Shown piece after piece: positions 11,501 to 21,122 of a stretch of DNA of 64,000 nt. The position numbers were made by a program, and so were the translations under genes. The notes beneath the pieces are model-generated. The model was given only the letters and a program-made list of their open reading frames with translations, was not told the DNA's origin and did not search any database. This stretch comes from Amphiura filiformis (Eukaryota > Echinodermata > Ophiuroidea > Amphilepidida > Amphiuridae): positions 26,527,780 through 26,591,779 of the forward strand of contig NC_092646.1 of the NCBI RefSeq assembly GCF_039555335.1. The letters are read 5' to 3'. Every line of letters starts with the position of its first letter. Positions within the stretch are counted from its first letter, which is position 1.

Positions 11501-14500
11501 TTTAAATGGAATCGGCCAAAAAATTTTTTGTCAGGTAAACAGTGCAATTTATATTTTGACATAATTGCCGTATTTAGACATTAAGTCCCTCATATGACTC
11601 CATATTAAACTGCCAAAATTATAATTGCCAGTGGGGTTTCTTTCACTTTACCTTATTATTTTGACTTAAAATGGACAGAAACTTTTCCTGACAGTTATTA
11701 CCAATATTATTTCAGCATTTTGAGTAAAATTTGATGAAAATCATACATCATGGTTTTAACTTGCATTGTTCTTTAAAGTTATTGTAAGTCTTAATTATCA
11801 GTAAGTGTGACCCATACCCCTATATGAACAAACATTGCTATATACAAAGCACCCAACCAATTCCACACCTTCACATCTCACACACAGCACAAATATCAAT
11901 ATCAAAAGCAAAATAATGACATGAAAATCTTTCATAATCATGTAGGATACATTTGATTAAAAACCAATTTACCTGTTTTATGTGACAATACTTAGCTACT
12001 CTTATGTATAAATTAACATCTTCATAATTCTTACCTATTATACAGGATGATGTTACCATGCCGATCAATGTCGTGTGAGGCCCTGAGAGCATTATCCTTA
12101 AGATGTGTGCCATTACTGAAGGTGCCCGGTTCACATCACATCATAGAATCACTATTAGCTTGCCATGCAAGTGACAGCACCATGGAACCACTACACCCAG
12201 GCTTCCTCGATGCAGTTATAGAGTCACAATGTAATGCATACAGTGATGGACAATGCAGTAAGTTTGGCTATTTCAAATATTTGGTTGCAGTTAATTTCTA
12301 ATTAATACCTTGGGGAAGTTTAGCTCAAGCTTAGGCTTTTAACACATATCTCAAATTAAAGGACCAGTTTGAAGAGAAAAAAGATATGAGGAATTGAGGT
12401 CAACCTGCAGACAAGATTGGGCTATTCCATTTAAAATCCACACTACCCCTGTGGAAGATTTAGCTAAAGTCTTCCACACAGGGCATATAAGTTTTGAATA
12501 GAATAGACAATTGGGTAACTTCCATTTGAAATACTCACACCAGTTGTGAATGGCATAGGTAAAGCCGTAATACAGGAGGAGTATGGGTTTCAAAATGATT
12601 CTGACCAATTACATTTGAAAAACATACTCCCCCTGTGGAAGATATTTCTAAATTCTTCCACAGGGGTAGTGTGGATTTCAAGTGGAATAGCCCATTTAGT
12701 ACTTGTGCCTACACTTCATTTCACATTAAATCACACCAGTTCTTTTATGAGGTTGCGGCACAAGTGTGCTGACAGACCCGGCCGACAGATCACCTATAAT
12801 CGGATACAGAATTAAAATAACTAGTTTACGTCTGACATCTTCTGTCAATCAAACTCGGGCACAGTTAGTTTACGAGTGTTTTGATGATTGAGTTTCTGTA
12901 CTCAGCGGTAAAATAGCATGCCTTATGGTTAATATACAAACCATACCATAACGCAGGGTGTTACTTAGGACCAAGGGTCAGTCGGTCAGGAAAATAGTTT
13001 ACTTTACCAAAAAATAACATTGTTTTTTATTTTCCAATGATTTAAACCCCCGGGTTTTAATCAAATTTCAACTTGTAGGTATAGAGCTGAGTTACCATTG
13101 TCAGACTGCTCTATGGAATAGATATCTACCAGCACTGGAGAGAGAAGTGATTTCATTGGTCAAGACACTTATCAAACGACAACCTTGGTTATCTAGGGAA
13201 CATGCTGTAACTCTCATAAACTCAAGATTTCTGGTAAGTGAAAAACATGAAATATTTAGAGAATAAAGGTATTGTTTTTAGCCGCTGGAGTGCATCTATC
13301 ATCTCGTGGCGACATCATTTTTGTTTTACGCCAAAAATAATGATGTCGCATGTTATATGAGACGATAGCAGCTAAAAACAATACCTTTATTCTCATTCTT
13401 AATTACTTTAATTCAAATAAATATATTAATCATAACTATACAAAATTTAATCAAATTAAATCCTACCGTTTACCTAGGGCTTAGAATCGATCAGTCCCAT
13501 TGTTGCTATGCACCTCTGATTGGTTCAAATAGTGTGTACAAGTATTGCATCGACGCGCAAGCGCTAAAGTGTGTGATATCGTGTCATATCACATGGGTAA
13601 GAACAAATAAGATTGTAAGAACATTCTCAAGTGTTTAAGAATTTGGGTTATTCCAGTTGATATCCATACACTCCCTATGAAAGACATTTACCTTAATCTC
13701 TCACCCAGTCACTTTTTAAATGATTTCTTGTTCTTTTCAGCCTTTAGCCTGTTTAGAAAATCCAACCATTTATGCTGCAGTAGACAACATATTGCAAGCA
13801 TTTGTAGAGAACACACAAGGCAGTCCAGATGTGTTAAGAATTATGGATTATTTCAGCCAAGCACTTCTACAGTGTTCAAATGATCACACTGCACAAAAGG
13901 TAGGATATCTTTTGCAGAAAATACTTATTTTTATCAATCGTAAAGCCACGTAACAAAGACTCAAGACATCTTGGAAACAGCCAAACACAGGAAATGGAAT
14001 TGGGCAGGGCATATCAGCAGAAGAACAGACAACAGATGGACTACAGCAATTACTGTATGAAGACCAATGGTGGGAAACAGAAACCGGGGAAGACAGTGCA
14101 AGAGATGGAGAGATGAGATAGACCAATACTGGGGAACAGTAAATTGGTTCAGTAAGACAAGAGATAGAGCTACCTGGCAGAGACATGCTGAGGCTTTTGT
14201 CCAGCAGTGGACCGGCTGATGATGATGATGATAATGAAAGCCACTTAGTTTGGTTGGTTCATTTTTAGGGTTTGGTTTAGTTGATTGGAGATAAAAGGAA
14301 GGAAATATTCAACTTTATCAACATTATGTCCATGACAACATGTTTGTTTGATGATGTTCTGTCCTAATCATTTTTATGCTGCCTTGTTTTTCAGAAATCT
14401 TCTAGTATATGTCACATGTATCCATTGCAGTACAGGAGCTTGGTCAATTTGCTGTTGATATCACTGCAAGGTTAGTGCTAGGAAAATACCTGTGGTACCT

Positions 14501-17500
14501 TCAAAATAAATGAGTTATTTGCTGAGCAAAACCATTTTTCATTTTATTCAGGGTTGCCAACTTTTCAGAAATGCATTTTGCAACATATTTTTGAGGATGT
14601 AACAAGACAGAAATATTGTGTGCCGACTCAAATTTTTACCCATTGTTTTGTCGCCACAGTGCTCGAGAATCTGAGGAAGGGACAAAATTTGGACGCATGT
14701 GATATTTTACTACCTTAGCATGCGAATGTGTGAGAGTTGCTAGCCATGTATGAGATTTTACTACCTTCGCATGAGATTTTACTACCTTCGCATGAGAGTG
14801 GGAGAAAATACCCAAAGTTTGAGACTTTGAGCTGAATACATGAGAGTTGGCAGTGCTATATTCATATTCTTATTAATTACATTTGGATACCATATACTGG
14901 AAATCCAATCAAATTTGGACTTACTTTTAATGGCTACTCATTATTTTAACCCTGCTAGAAAGAATGTTGTTGAATCGCAAAAGAATTATTGTTCAATTTT
15001 GCCACAAAGTCAGAAATCTGTTTCTTGGTTTTTTGTTTGTTTTTCTATTTGAAGTCTTCAATAAAAAAGAACTTTTGGTTAATTTTTTCTCCATTGTGTT
15101 ATCTTCAGGTTTGTCTATACAAAGCTGCTGTCTACATCTCCATCACATAGACAACATCTTAAACGAAATCACTAACACTTTCTCCCAGCACCAAATGAAC
15201 CAACAAGAACTGTATGATCTCTGGCTGATACTCATCAAGTGGCCAACATGGTATTACAAGGCCATAGAAATGATACTGATTGCAGACTGGAACCAGAAAC
15301 CACCAGGACTTGAAATGATTTGCTGGTTTAATTATCCATTACATAGTGAGAAACATGATTATTTTAAGGTCAGTTTACCCCTACACTTTAGACCATCGTA
15401 ATTTAATAGTTTGTCTCAAAGCTCCTGTGCGCATTGTAAAATTGACCGCTTTTTGCGCGTTATTCCTGCTGGATAGAGTAAAAATTAATTATTTTTTCCA
15501 AATTCATCACACAAAAATCTCACATCTGACATCGTCAGATCAAATTCTTCAACGTGACAACAGTGAAACCTTCTTGAGGGATGGAAGGTGGTCTATTTTT
15601 CACCAAAAAAAGTCGTCCCACTGTGTGACAAGAAATCAAGTAAAAAAAAAGTGGGAAAGAAAACGCTTTCAGCATTAGATTTTCAACTTTGGAAGGGCTT
15701 TAAGATATAAATCTCAATCAAATTCTTCATCTTGACCAGTGAAACCTTCTTGAGAGATGAAAGGTGGTCTATTCTTGATAAAAGCTCGTCCCACAGTGTG
15801 ATATGAAATCAAGTGAAAAAAGGTGGAAAAGAAAATGCTTTCCACATTAGGATTTCAACTTGGGAATGGCTTTCAGATGGTCCTATAGAGTGTATGCAAT
15901 AAACCAACCGGAACAGTATCTAAGATAACAGTTCTAAGATAACTTAAGAGTGACGTCGTATTGCATACCGTAGGGCACGGTGGCTCAGTGGTTACGGCCT
16001 TGGACTCATAATCCGAGAGCTTGCTCGACGTGCGTGGGTTCGATTCCCGTCCCACCACCGTGTTGCGCCCTTGGGCAAGGCGCTTTGCCTCGCTTGCCTC
16101 ACCCCACCCAGGTGCAATGGGAAGCTGTTAGGGGTAGTCACAGTCGTTGTACTGATGGACCCTGCGCCACTTGTAGGCTGCAAACGTGGTTCCGACATAT
16201 TCTAATGACGGCGGAATAAATGTAAAGCGCTTTGAGGCTGTTTACGGCATAAAGCGCTATATAAATATCTACATTTATTTATTTTATTTTACCCTCTATT
16301 CATGAGGTTTTAAATTTGCTCTTGGGCTATTCCATTTATAATCCACACCCCTTCTACAAAACTCTATTTTGCTCAGGTTCAAAATTTCATTGTTTAGTCA
16401 AATCATTTGTACAAGAACTTACATTTCAATACCACAAATTCTTTATAACAATGAAATAGGTCATTTCAAGCACGATTTTCTCATACATGGAACTCTCACA
16501 GTGAAGACATTTTTATCAATTAAGAGTACAAGGTTGAATCCCCAAATAATCAAAATTTCAACATATGATGACCTGAGACTTTTTTGTTTTGTTTTAAACA
16601 ACTGTAATGTAAAGACCACAATTTTACAGTGCACCCTTCTTTTTGTGACTAGATAGGAGCACACTAGCTAGGGAAAATTGATGTGCAGCGGATGAATTTG
16701 GGGGAACTTTTCATCAAAACTGCAAAATAATGGTAGAAAACATGTCGTTTCTGCATGTTACTCTGAAATTTCACATTTTTGGCTATTCAGCTTGGTATTT
16801 TTCAGTGATTTTTAAGCACCTTTTTCAGATGCCATACAACAAAATAGTCCCTCACTATTTTTCCAAGCACCTCCTGGGAGATACTGAAGGGATGCTGCAG
16901 CCAAACAAAATTGTTTCGTTTGCCCAAGATCGCAATAGTTGGAGAAAGCTTGTAATCACCTGCTCTGCAGTCGACTGATGATGATGATGCCCAGCTCTAA
17001 TTAATGGTATTTAACCTTTTACAGGTATCTAAACATACATTTTATTTATTTTACCATTTTATTGACAGAAAATAATGACATCACTAGGCGGTTCACTACG
17101 TCAACTTGTCAAGCAGTCAAATTTCCTGATGACGGATTTGAAAGATGCGGTGTTGTTAGCCAATCAGAATGCAGAGTGTAGTCAGGTGATGAATGTTATT
17201 CAACCCATGTGTCAGATGCTTGTTATGTATTCCAAGGAAGGCTGCAAGGTGTTGCAACACATAGTAGATATGGTAAGTGTGTTTATGTGTGAGAGGGTAT
17301 TTGGAAACACAAACAATGACAAAAAAGGTTGTTTGCTTTATATCCTTGTCCGACGGACCGTCTCGGCAGTCCCGACCGTAGAAGGTTTTTTTTACAATTT
17401 CCCGAAAAACTTTTCGTCTGCAAAACGGAAGACATAATAGAAATGTTGTAAAATACCATTTCCTGCACATTTCGCCTGTCCATTTGTACCTGGCTGAGGG

Positions 17501-18099
17501 TTCAGATATCTCATGCATCATCCTCAGCATCTACACAAATATAAAGTAAAACATTTTTAAATATAAAAATGCAGTATTTTAAGTTTGCCAGACATGTAGC
17601 CTACATGTGAAATAAAGTAGGGTTTACCTTGAATTTGTCTTTGGTGGAAATTCTGTGGTCAGTGAGTGTTTTATATACAAACATGTACTTCACATTATGC
17701 TTTTCCCGACCGACTGACCCAACTTCTGAAAGTGGTAAATTAGACTTATCATCCTGTTAAATTAACATGTTTTTTTAAAGGTCAGAGTTTTAATTCCTTC
17801 TTTCTTGTTTTTCATTCACACAGGCACTTCAAAACAAGGGCGACGCCAATGTAACACAACAACTACAATTCTTAGTTGATGCTGTAGAACTCATGTACCA
17901 TCTCAACAGTCACAGCAAATGTATTGCCAGCTCCCACATCATAGTCAAGCAACTCCAAGACTTGAAAAAAACTTGCCTTGATAATATACTGTCTGCTGGG
18001 GATCGTGATCGCACGTTGCTGAGATGGGAAACAGATCAAATATTACAGTCTTGTGGGTTTGCTGAGAGATGCTTGCAGAAGTGGTCTGTGAATAAGTGA
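5589..18099 (+). CDS. FANCC: Fanconi anaemia complementation group C protein, 12 coding exons
   Basis: Exons: 5589-5747, 7475-7559, 8294-8388, 10385-10495, 11219-11283, 12046-12257, 13079-13233, 13741-13899, 14395-14470, 15109-15368, 17069-17272, 17824-18099. All junctions are GT-AG and the sum is 1857 nt (618 residues plus TGA; human 558). FANCC is a helical, motif-poor subunit of the FA core complex (with FANCE and FANCF) that supports FANCD2-FANCI ubiquitination in crosslink repair. Matches to human: RFPNLGQFLA at 61-70 (human RFPTIGQLLA), RCVPLL at 191-196 (human RVCVPL), ESLLACH at 206-212 (human EALLICH), TALWNRYLPALE (human VCLWLRHLPSLE), and the PTIYAAVDNI block (human PAIFRVVDEM). 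The C-terminal exons are more diverged. The ATG at 5589 is the first in frame and aligns with the human N-terminus. No break is seen. Calls come from recognition, not a search. Confidence 0.9.
5962..6299. mobile_element. G-tipped TIR element with 9-bp target duplication (FANCC intron 1)
   Basis: The ends are inverted copies of a C-run plus GGGTCACTCCCATTGTG. It is flanked by exact GGTTCCAAC at 5953-5961 and 6300-6308. The interior carries five spaced copies of a TTTAGGGT core but no coding frame. The 9-bp duplication fits Mutator-like transposition; the superfamily is inferred. Confidence 0.8.
6309..7474 (+). other. FANCC intron 1 remainder
   Basis: Unique AT-rich intron sequence with pyrimidine tracts near 7317-7345. 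No gene or clear element is seen before the acceptor at 7471-7474. Confidence 0.5.
7960..8175. repeat. Diverged relative of the TTTAGGGT-rich element (FANCC intron 2)
   Basis: It shares the spaced CCTTGTTTAGGG-type units and a GAGTGCCCCCGG end with the element at 5962-6299, but the left end is degraded. Confidence 0.45.
8417..8763. mobile_element. TTAA-type MITE, GGGGTACTACACCCC ends (FANCC intron 3)
   Basis: Near-palindromic element whose halves pair for more than 100 bases. The left flank is TTAA; the right flank has decayed to CTAAG. It is the same family as 46872-47229. TTAA duplication is typical of piggyBac and Kolobok transposases. It starts 28 bases after the exon 3 donor. Confidence 0.75.
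8764..9340 (+). other. FANCC intron 3, AT-rich part
   Basis: A-rich and low-complexity intron sequence; no gene or defined element is seen. Confidence 0.4.
9341..9592. mobile_element. MITE with GATCAAGCAAAATCAGTC ends (FANCC intron 3)
   Basis: Starts with GTGGTGATCAAGCAAAATCA and ends with the reverse complement. A second copy in the opposite orientation lies at 18121-18377, just after the FANCC stop; the two share internal blocks such as the ATATCTCAAAATCAATATTT region. Confidence 0.75.
9624..9973. mobile_element. 350-bp TIR element with 10-bp target duplication and long internal hairpin
   Basis: The ends AGGCTGGCATTTTC and AAAAATGCCAGGCCTA are inverted and flanked by exact ATTTAGTGTA at 9614-9623 and 9974-9983. 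Inside, 9796-9935 folds into a hairpin with ~60-base arms centred near 9865. The duplication length fits Mutator-like elements. Non-coding. Confidence 0.8.
11014..11185. repeat. Short inverted-repeat element in FANCC intron 4
   Basis: Begins CAGGCCCATATGTA and ends with a matching inverted GCATACAGGCCTG. It ends only 33 bases before exon 5, so it has inserted next to the branch-point zone. Confidence 0.55.
11284..12045 (+). other. FANCC intron 5
   Basis: Besides the exon fragment at 11433-11502 it is unique AT-rich DNA with no other gene seen. Confidence 0.45.
11433..11502 (-). pseudogene. Reversed copy of an exon fragment of the left-edge gene, in FANCC intron 5
   Basis: On the minus strand this encodes MGGRQGGPNYSG, matching MGGQQGGPNYSG at positions 1-36 with few base changes. 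It continues GGGNPQYSMLQR into a perfect donor (AAAGA then GTAAGT). The retained donor argues for a DNA-level copy rather than a reverse-transcribed one. It probably shows what the parent exon looks like beyond the window edge. Upstream of the match there is no acceptor or further coding similarity. Confidence 0.7.
12416..12697. repeat. Palindromic MITE, ATTCCATTTAAAATCCACAC subtype (FANCC intron 6)
   Basis: Starts GGGCTATTCCATTT and ends AGTGGAATAGCCCATTT. Each half is itself an inverted repeat around a CTGTGGAAGAT...TCTTCCACAGGG core. This is the variant subtype shared with 48649-48790. Confidence 0.8.
13258..13643. repeat. Composite inverted-repeat element (FANCC intron 7)
   Basis: Two adjoining modules: a hairpin with AGAATAAAGGTATTGTTTTT ends (13259-13393) and a unit with CATTCTTAA...TTAAGAAT ends (13394-13643). 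The same pair, reversed, lies at 19247-19586. A GTGATATCGTGTCATATCAC palindrome sits in the second module. Confidence 0.7.
13645..13712. repeat. Half-copy of the main palindromic MITE before FANCC exon 8
   Basis: TTGGGTTATTCCAGTTGATA followed by CATACACTCCCTATGAAAGA and the start of the CTTAATCTC core. It stops 28 bases before exon 8. Confidence 0.65.
13949..14236 (+). mobile_element. 3' end of an RTE-type non-LTR retrotransposon (FANCC intron 8)
   Basis: The translated third frame reads KWNWAGHISRRTDNRWTT, then after one TGA the RPMVGNRNRGRQCKRWRDEI block, then AEAFVQQWTG and a stop. This is the familiar C-terminal tail of endonuclease/reverse transcriptase proteins of RTE elements. The in-frame TGA falls where a Trp is usual. 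A TGATGATGATGATAATGA microsatellite follows, as RTE elements typically have. It is 5'-truncated and dead, in the same direction as FANCC. Confidence 0.75.
14549..14858. repeat. hAT-like MITE with short internal tandem repeat (FANCC intron 9)
   Basis: Begins CAGGGTTGCCAACTTTTC and ends GAGAGTTGGCAGTGCT, an inverted pair of hAT style. Inside, an ATGAGATTTTACTACCTTCG unit is repeated two to three times near 14698-14800. No clean target duplication was identified. Confidence 0.5.
14859..15108 (+). other. FANCC intron 9 remainder
   Basis: Unique AT-rich sequence before the exon 10 acceptor at 15106-15108. Confidence 0.4.
15538..15878. repeat. Two-copy tandem duplication of ~170-180 bp (FANCC intron 10)
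   Basis: The blocks ATCAAATTCTTCA, CAGTGAAACCTTCTTGAG and GGTGGTCTATT recur in the same order, with several substitutions and small indels. Confidence 0.75.
15972..16290 (+). mobile_element. tRNA-derived SINE (FANCC intron 10)
   Basis: The head has A-box GGTGGCTCAGTGGTTACGG, a CTCATAA anticodon-like loop, and B-box GGGTTCGATTCCC. A unique body follows and the tail reads AAAGCGCTATATAAATATC before a T/A-rich end. The tail type is widespread in invertebrate SINEs. It is in the same direction as FANCC. Confidence 0.8.
16322..16365. repeat. Fragment of the palindromic MITE
   Basis: CTTGGGCTATTCCATTTATA then ATCCACACCCCTTC; only the outer end remains. Confidence 0.55.
16366..16829 (+). other. 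FANCC intron 10, unique part
   Basis: No exon or defined element; short open frames only. Confidence 0.4.
16830..16995 (+). mobile_element. 3' tail of a second non-LTR retrotransposon (FANCC intron 10)
   Basis: An open frame ends FAQDRNSWRKLVITCSAVD and runs into TGATGATGATGATG. The DRxxWRxLV pattern followed by a TGA-rich microsatellite is characteristic of RTE/CR1-like protein ends. It is strongly truncated. Confidence 0.5.
17273..17823 (+). other. FANCC intron 11
   Basis: Unique sequence, no element recognised. Confidence 0.4.
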
Positions 18100-18120
18100 T
18101 GAAAACACAATGGATGATAT

Positions 18121-18377
18121 GTGATGCGATCAAGCAAAATCAGTCGGAACGTTAACTCGGAAATATTGATTTTGAGATATAGCCAAACAAAGGCAATACC
18201 TCCTTTTGTTTCCTCCTGTTTTGGAAACTCTCTAATTACACATATCTTTGGAACTGGTTGTTCAATTTCAATGGAGTTTTCTGCAAAATACAGCTTTGCA
18301 AATGCTTTTTACTATCCTATAAGAAACTGAAAATTCAATATTTCCGAGTTCCGACTGATTTTGCTTCATCGCATCAC
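18121..18377. mobile_element. MITE immediately after the FANCC stop codon
   Basis: GTGATGCGATCAAGCAAAAT at the left and its reverse complement at the right, with ATAT on both sides as a possible target duplication. It lies 21 bases after the stop, so it forms the FANCC 3' UTR unless polyadenylation is earlier. Same family as 9341-9592. Confidence 0.75.
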
Positions 18378-18661
18378 ATATGTGTACATCCATATAAAAA
18401 CAATGCACTTCTCGGCTGCTACATGTGTCTCATTTCACAAAATAGCTGGAAATAAATACCAGACTCATCTCAAGTAGGTCACTTCAAATCAAATACGGTT
18501 TAAGAATACAGAAAACATTCCTTAACTGTGTGACTTGGGGATAATTTGAAGTGACCTACTTGAGATGAGTCTGGTATTTATTCCTAGCTATTATGTGAAA
18601 TGAGACACATGTAGCAGCCAACAAGTGTATCCTTTTGATATGGATGATATGGATGTACACA
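18378..18661. repeat. Long hairpin in the FANCC 3' region with AATAAA in its stem
   Basis: Arms of ~110 bases (about 18380-18490 and 18546-18661) pair closely, for example CAGACTCATCTCAAGTAGGT with its inverse. AATAAA at 18451-18456 is the first plausible FANCC poly(A) signal and lies inside the left arm; the paired arm therefore carries TTTATT. Confidence 0.7.
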
Positions 18662-19246
18662 AATACGCAAAAGAAAGGGACTAAAATGAGTACTTAAATG
18701 GGTGCGACCCGATTGACTGCCTAATCACCTATTTTTCTAATATCAGAACTGAGATGTTGAAATCAGAAGAAAACTCATATTTTACTGATTACCCCAGTTG
18801 AATTCAGTGCCCGAGATGAGGTAAAACAAAGACACTGGAACAAAGAAAATTGCTAGTTCATAATCATTGTCAATGTGAGCAAAAACGTGGTCAATTGTTG
18901 AAACCACAACCGGAAGTCTGCACTCTCCTTGGGGCATTATTTTTTATATAACACTCAGGTAGTGCATAATACTTTTTCATATATTCTTATGTATCACTAG
19001 TTGAAGTCGTACATTAATATCAGAGTACATTGCGGCTGTATTAAGCCTTCATTTGCCCCAAACAGGGCTAAAAGGTGCTTTCTCAATAAATGTTCAATGT
19101 TTAACACATTTTTTTCACACCAAAACTGCTGGAGCAATATACAACTCAAAATTTGGAAACATTATTTTAATGGTAGACCTCAATGTAATACAGAAAACAG
19201 AATATGACCATGTCCCTTTAACAAGCTCAACTGTGAGGTACCATGG
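18662..19246. other. Downstream of FANCC, no gene seen
   Basis: Unique sequence without a recognisable element. Confidence 0.4.
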
Positions 19247-19586
19247 CTCATTCTTAAACACTTGAGAATGTTCCTGCGATCTTATTGGTTCTTGCCCGTG
19301 TGATATGACACGATATCACACGGGTCAGCACGTATGCATCGACGCTATACGCTTACTTGCAATTTGAACCAATTGGAGGCGCATAGCAACAACGGGACTG
19401 ATCGATTTTAAGCCTATAGGTATAATTCCTTGCAAAATGTAGGATTTACTTTGATTAAAATTTGTAATACTTATCATATTTTACTTGAATTGAAGTGTTT
19501 AAGAATGAGAATAAATGTCGCCCGTGTTATATGAGACGATAGATGCACTCCAGCGGCTAAAAACAATACCTTTATTCTCTAAGTAT
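19247..19586. repeat. Second copy of the 13258-13643 composite element, reversed
   Basis: CATTCTTAAACACTTGAG to AAGTGTTTAAGAATG, then the CTCCAGCGGCTAAAAACAAT module ending in CCTTTATTCTCT. It contains the CGTGTGATATGACACGATAT palindrome. Confidence 0.7.
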
Positions 19587-20785
19587 TACAGGTTGCAACT
19601 TGTGAGGTTTAATTAAAGGAGTCTTCTGTGATCTTCCTTTTATTCAGTAGATATCCATGAAAAACTGTATTCCCAAAACTTCATCAGTTGATTCTGATTT
19701 TGTGTGTGTGAGTTCTGCATGATCATGTGTATTACATAGGCTCCAAAGGACACTGTGTTGTAATTTTGTTCTGTTTAACCAGAGAAGATGTAAAGAAAGG
19801 AGATAGATCCAGCTATCCTCAAACAAAATATGTGTGTTGCCGCTCATTCAAAAGCAATCACGCTATTTAGGTTTAACAATAAAATACAACAAAAGGGTTC
19901 GAACCCATGACGGGTGTGATACACAAGTTGCTGCTTACTAGTTTTAGGGAAAGGTCAGTGTCTGTATACCAGATCCAGATCCTAACATCCAGTTTATTTC
20001 AAATAAAATATGACCGAAGTTCCATGGCAAATAATAATTTTGCACGCTTGGTTACGCTTTCAACCTCTACGATTTATGATACAGACTATTTTTAATTATC
20101 AAAATATCTTTATTAGGTTTGCAGGAAATGACAGGAAAATACATAAAACAATAAAATATAGATGATCAAAAATCATCCCTTTTCTAACAAAATCCTAAAA
20201 CACTCTCCTAAATAATTAATATATGTTCCAAAAATGGGCGGATTTTTTTGGAATCTTTACAAAACTACATTTCTTTCTTATAGTATCCACGTGTGGTATC
20301 CCTTCAGAGCAACATCAGGTACTTAACACACACGTGTCATACAAGGAATTCTCTATAGAAACATTGGATATGGTTTCAATTCTGGAGTGAAAATTAATCA
20401 ACCGTAGTCGGCAACACACATCACATCAAAGGCTACTTTCAAGTAGATGTGTAACTACATGAGAATAAAGGACTATGAATAGGTGCGACAGGATTACCTA
20501 CGGGATTATCTCAAGGATATAATTCCGTTCTCCCTCCTTCTTTTTCAACTTTCCTGGTTTAACAGAACATACCTGCTCCACATCAACAAGCATGATTAAA
20601 TTCATTTCATCACAATAGCTCATTCCAATTCATAAATGACAGTAAATAATTTGTCTTCCGTAATCTCATTGTATGCAATCATTTCCAAATTCAACAGCTT
20701 CACATAATTCGAGTTACATTTGTCATTTGTACGGTTAATTGGGACATCTATGCTTGGTTGCTTGCTCCAAAAATGCCAAAGTGAC
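19587..20785. other. Intergenic, no gene seen
   Basis: AT-rich unique sequence. Open frames are short and lack recognisable content. Confidence 0.4.
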
Positions 20786-21122
20786 CCAGCAAACACAAAA
20801 AAGTTTTTAAAACAAACATGTTTGGTTTTGGTCAAAATGTTTAATAACATTTAAATGTAGGGTTATATTAATGTCACAAAAAAGTTTTTAAAAGGTTTTA
20901 TACGAGAAAACACTACAACCTTTTTAAAAAATATTGTCAAAATGCTATTGTAAAATATTTTTTGCAAAATATTTTATCAACTCTTAATAACATTGTCAGA
21001 ACATGTCAGAATGTTTTGCATTATATTTTTGAAAATGTTTTCTCAATGTTATTAAAACGTTTTATATTCTTCATACAACCTGACATTTAAATGTTTTCTG
21101 TAAAACATTTTGTGTTTGCTGG
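20786..21122. mobile_element. MITE with CCAGCAAACACAAAA ends
   Basis: Begins CCAGCAAACACAAAAAAG and ends CATTTTGTGTTTGCTGG. The interior is full of paired AAAATGTTTT motifs. A second copy lies at 31732-32071. Non-coding. Confidence 0.8.

Noticed and set aside
11197-11562. 121-codon minus-strand frame in FANCC intron 5
   Set aside because: Only the 11433-11502 part has meaning, as a copied exon fragment; the rest lacks coding character.
14964-15108. Extra in-frame sequence before FANCC exon 10
   Set aside because: The frame is open by chance; a good acceptor at 15106-15108 gives the phase required by exon 9.
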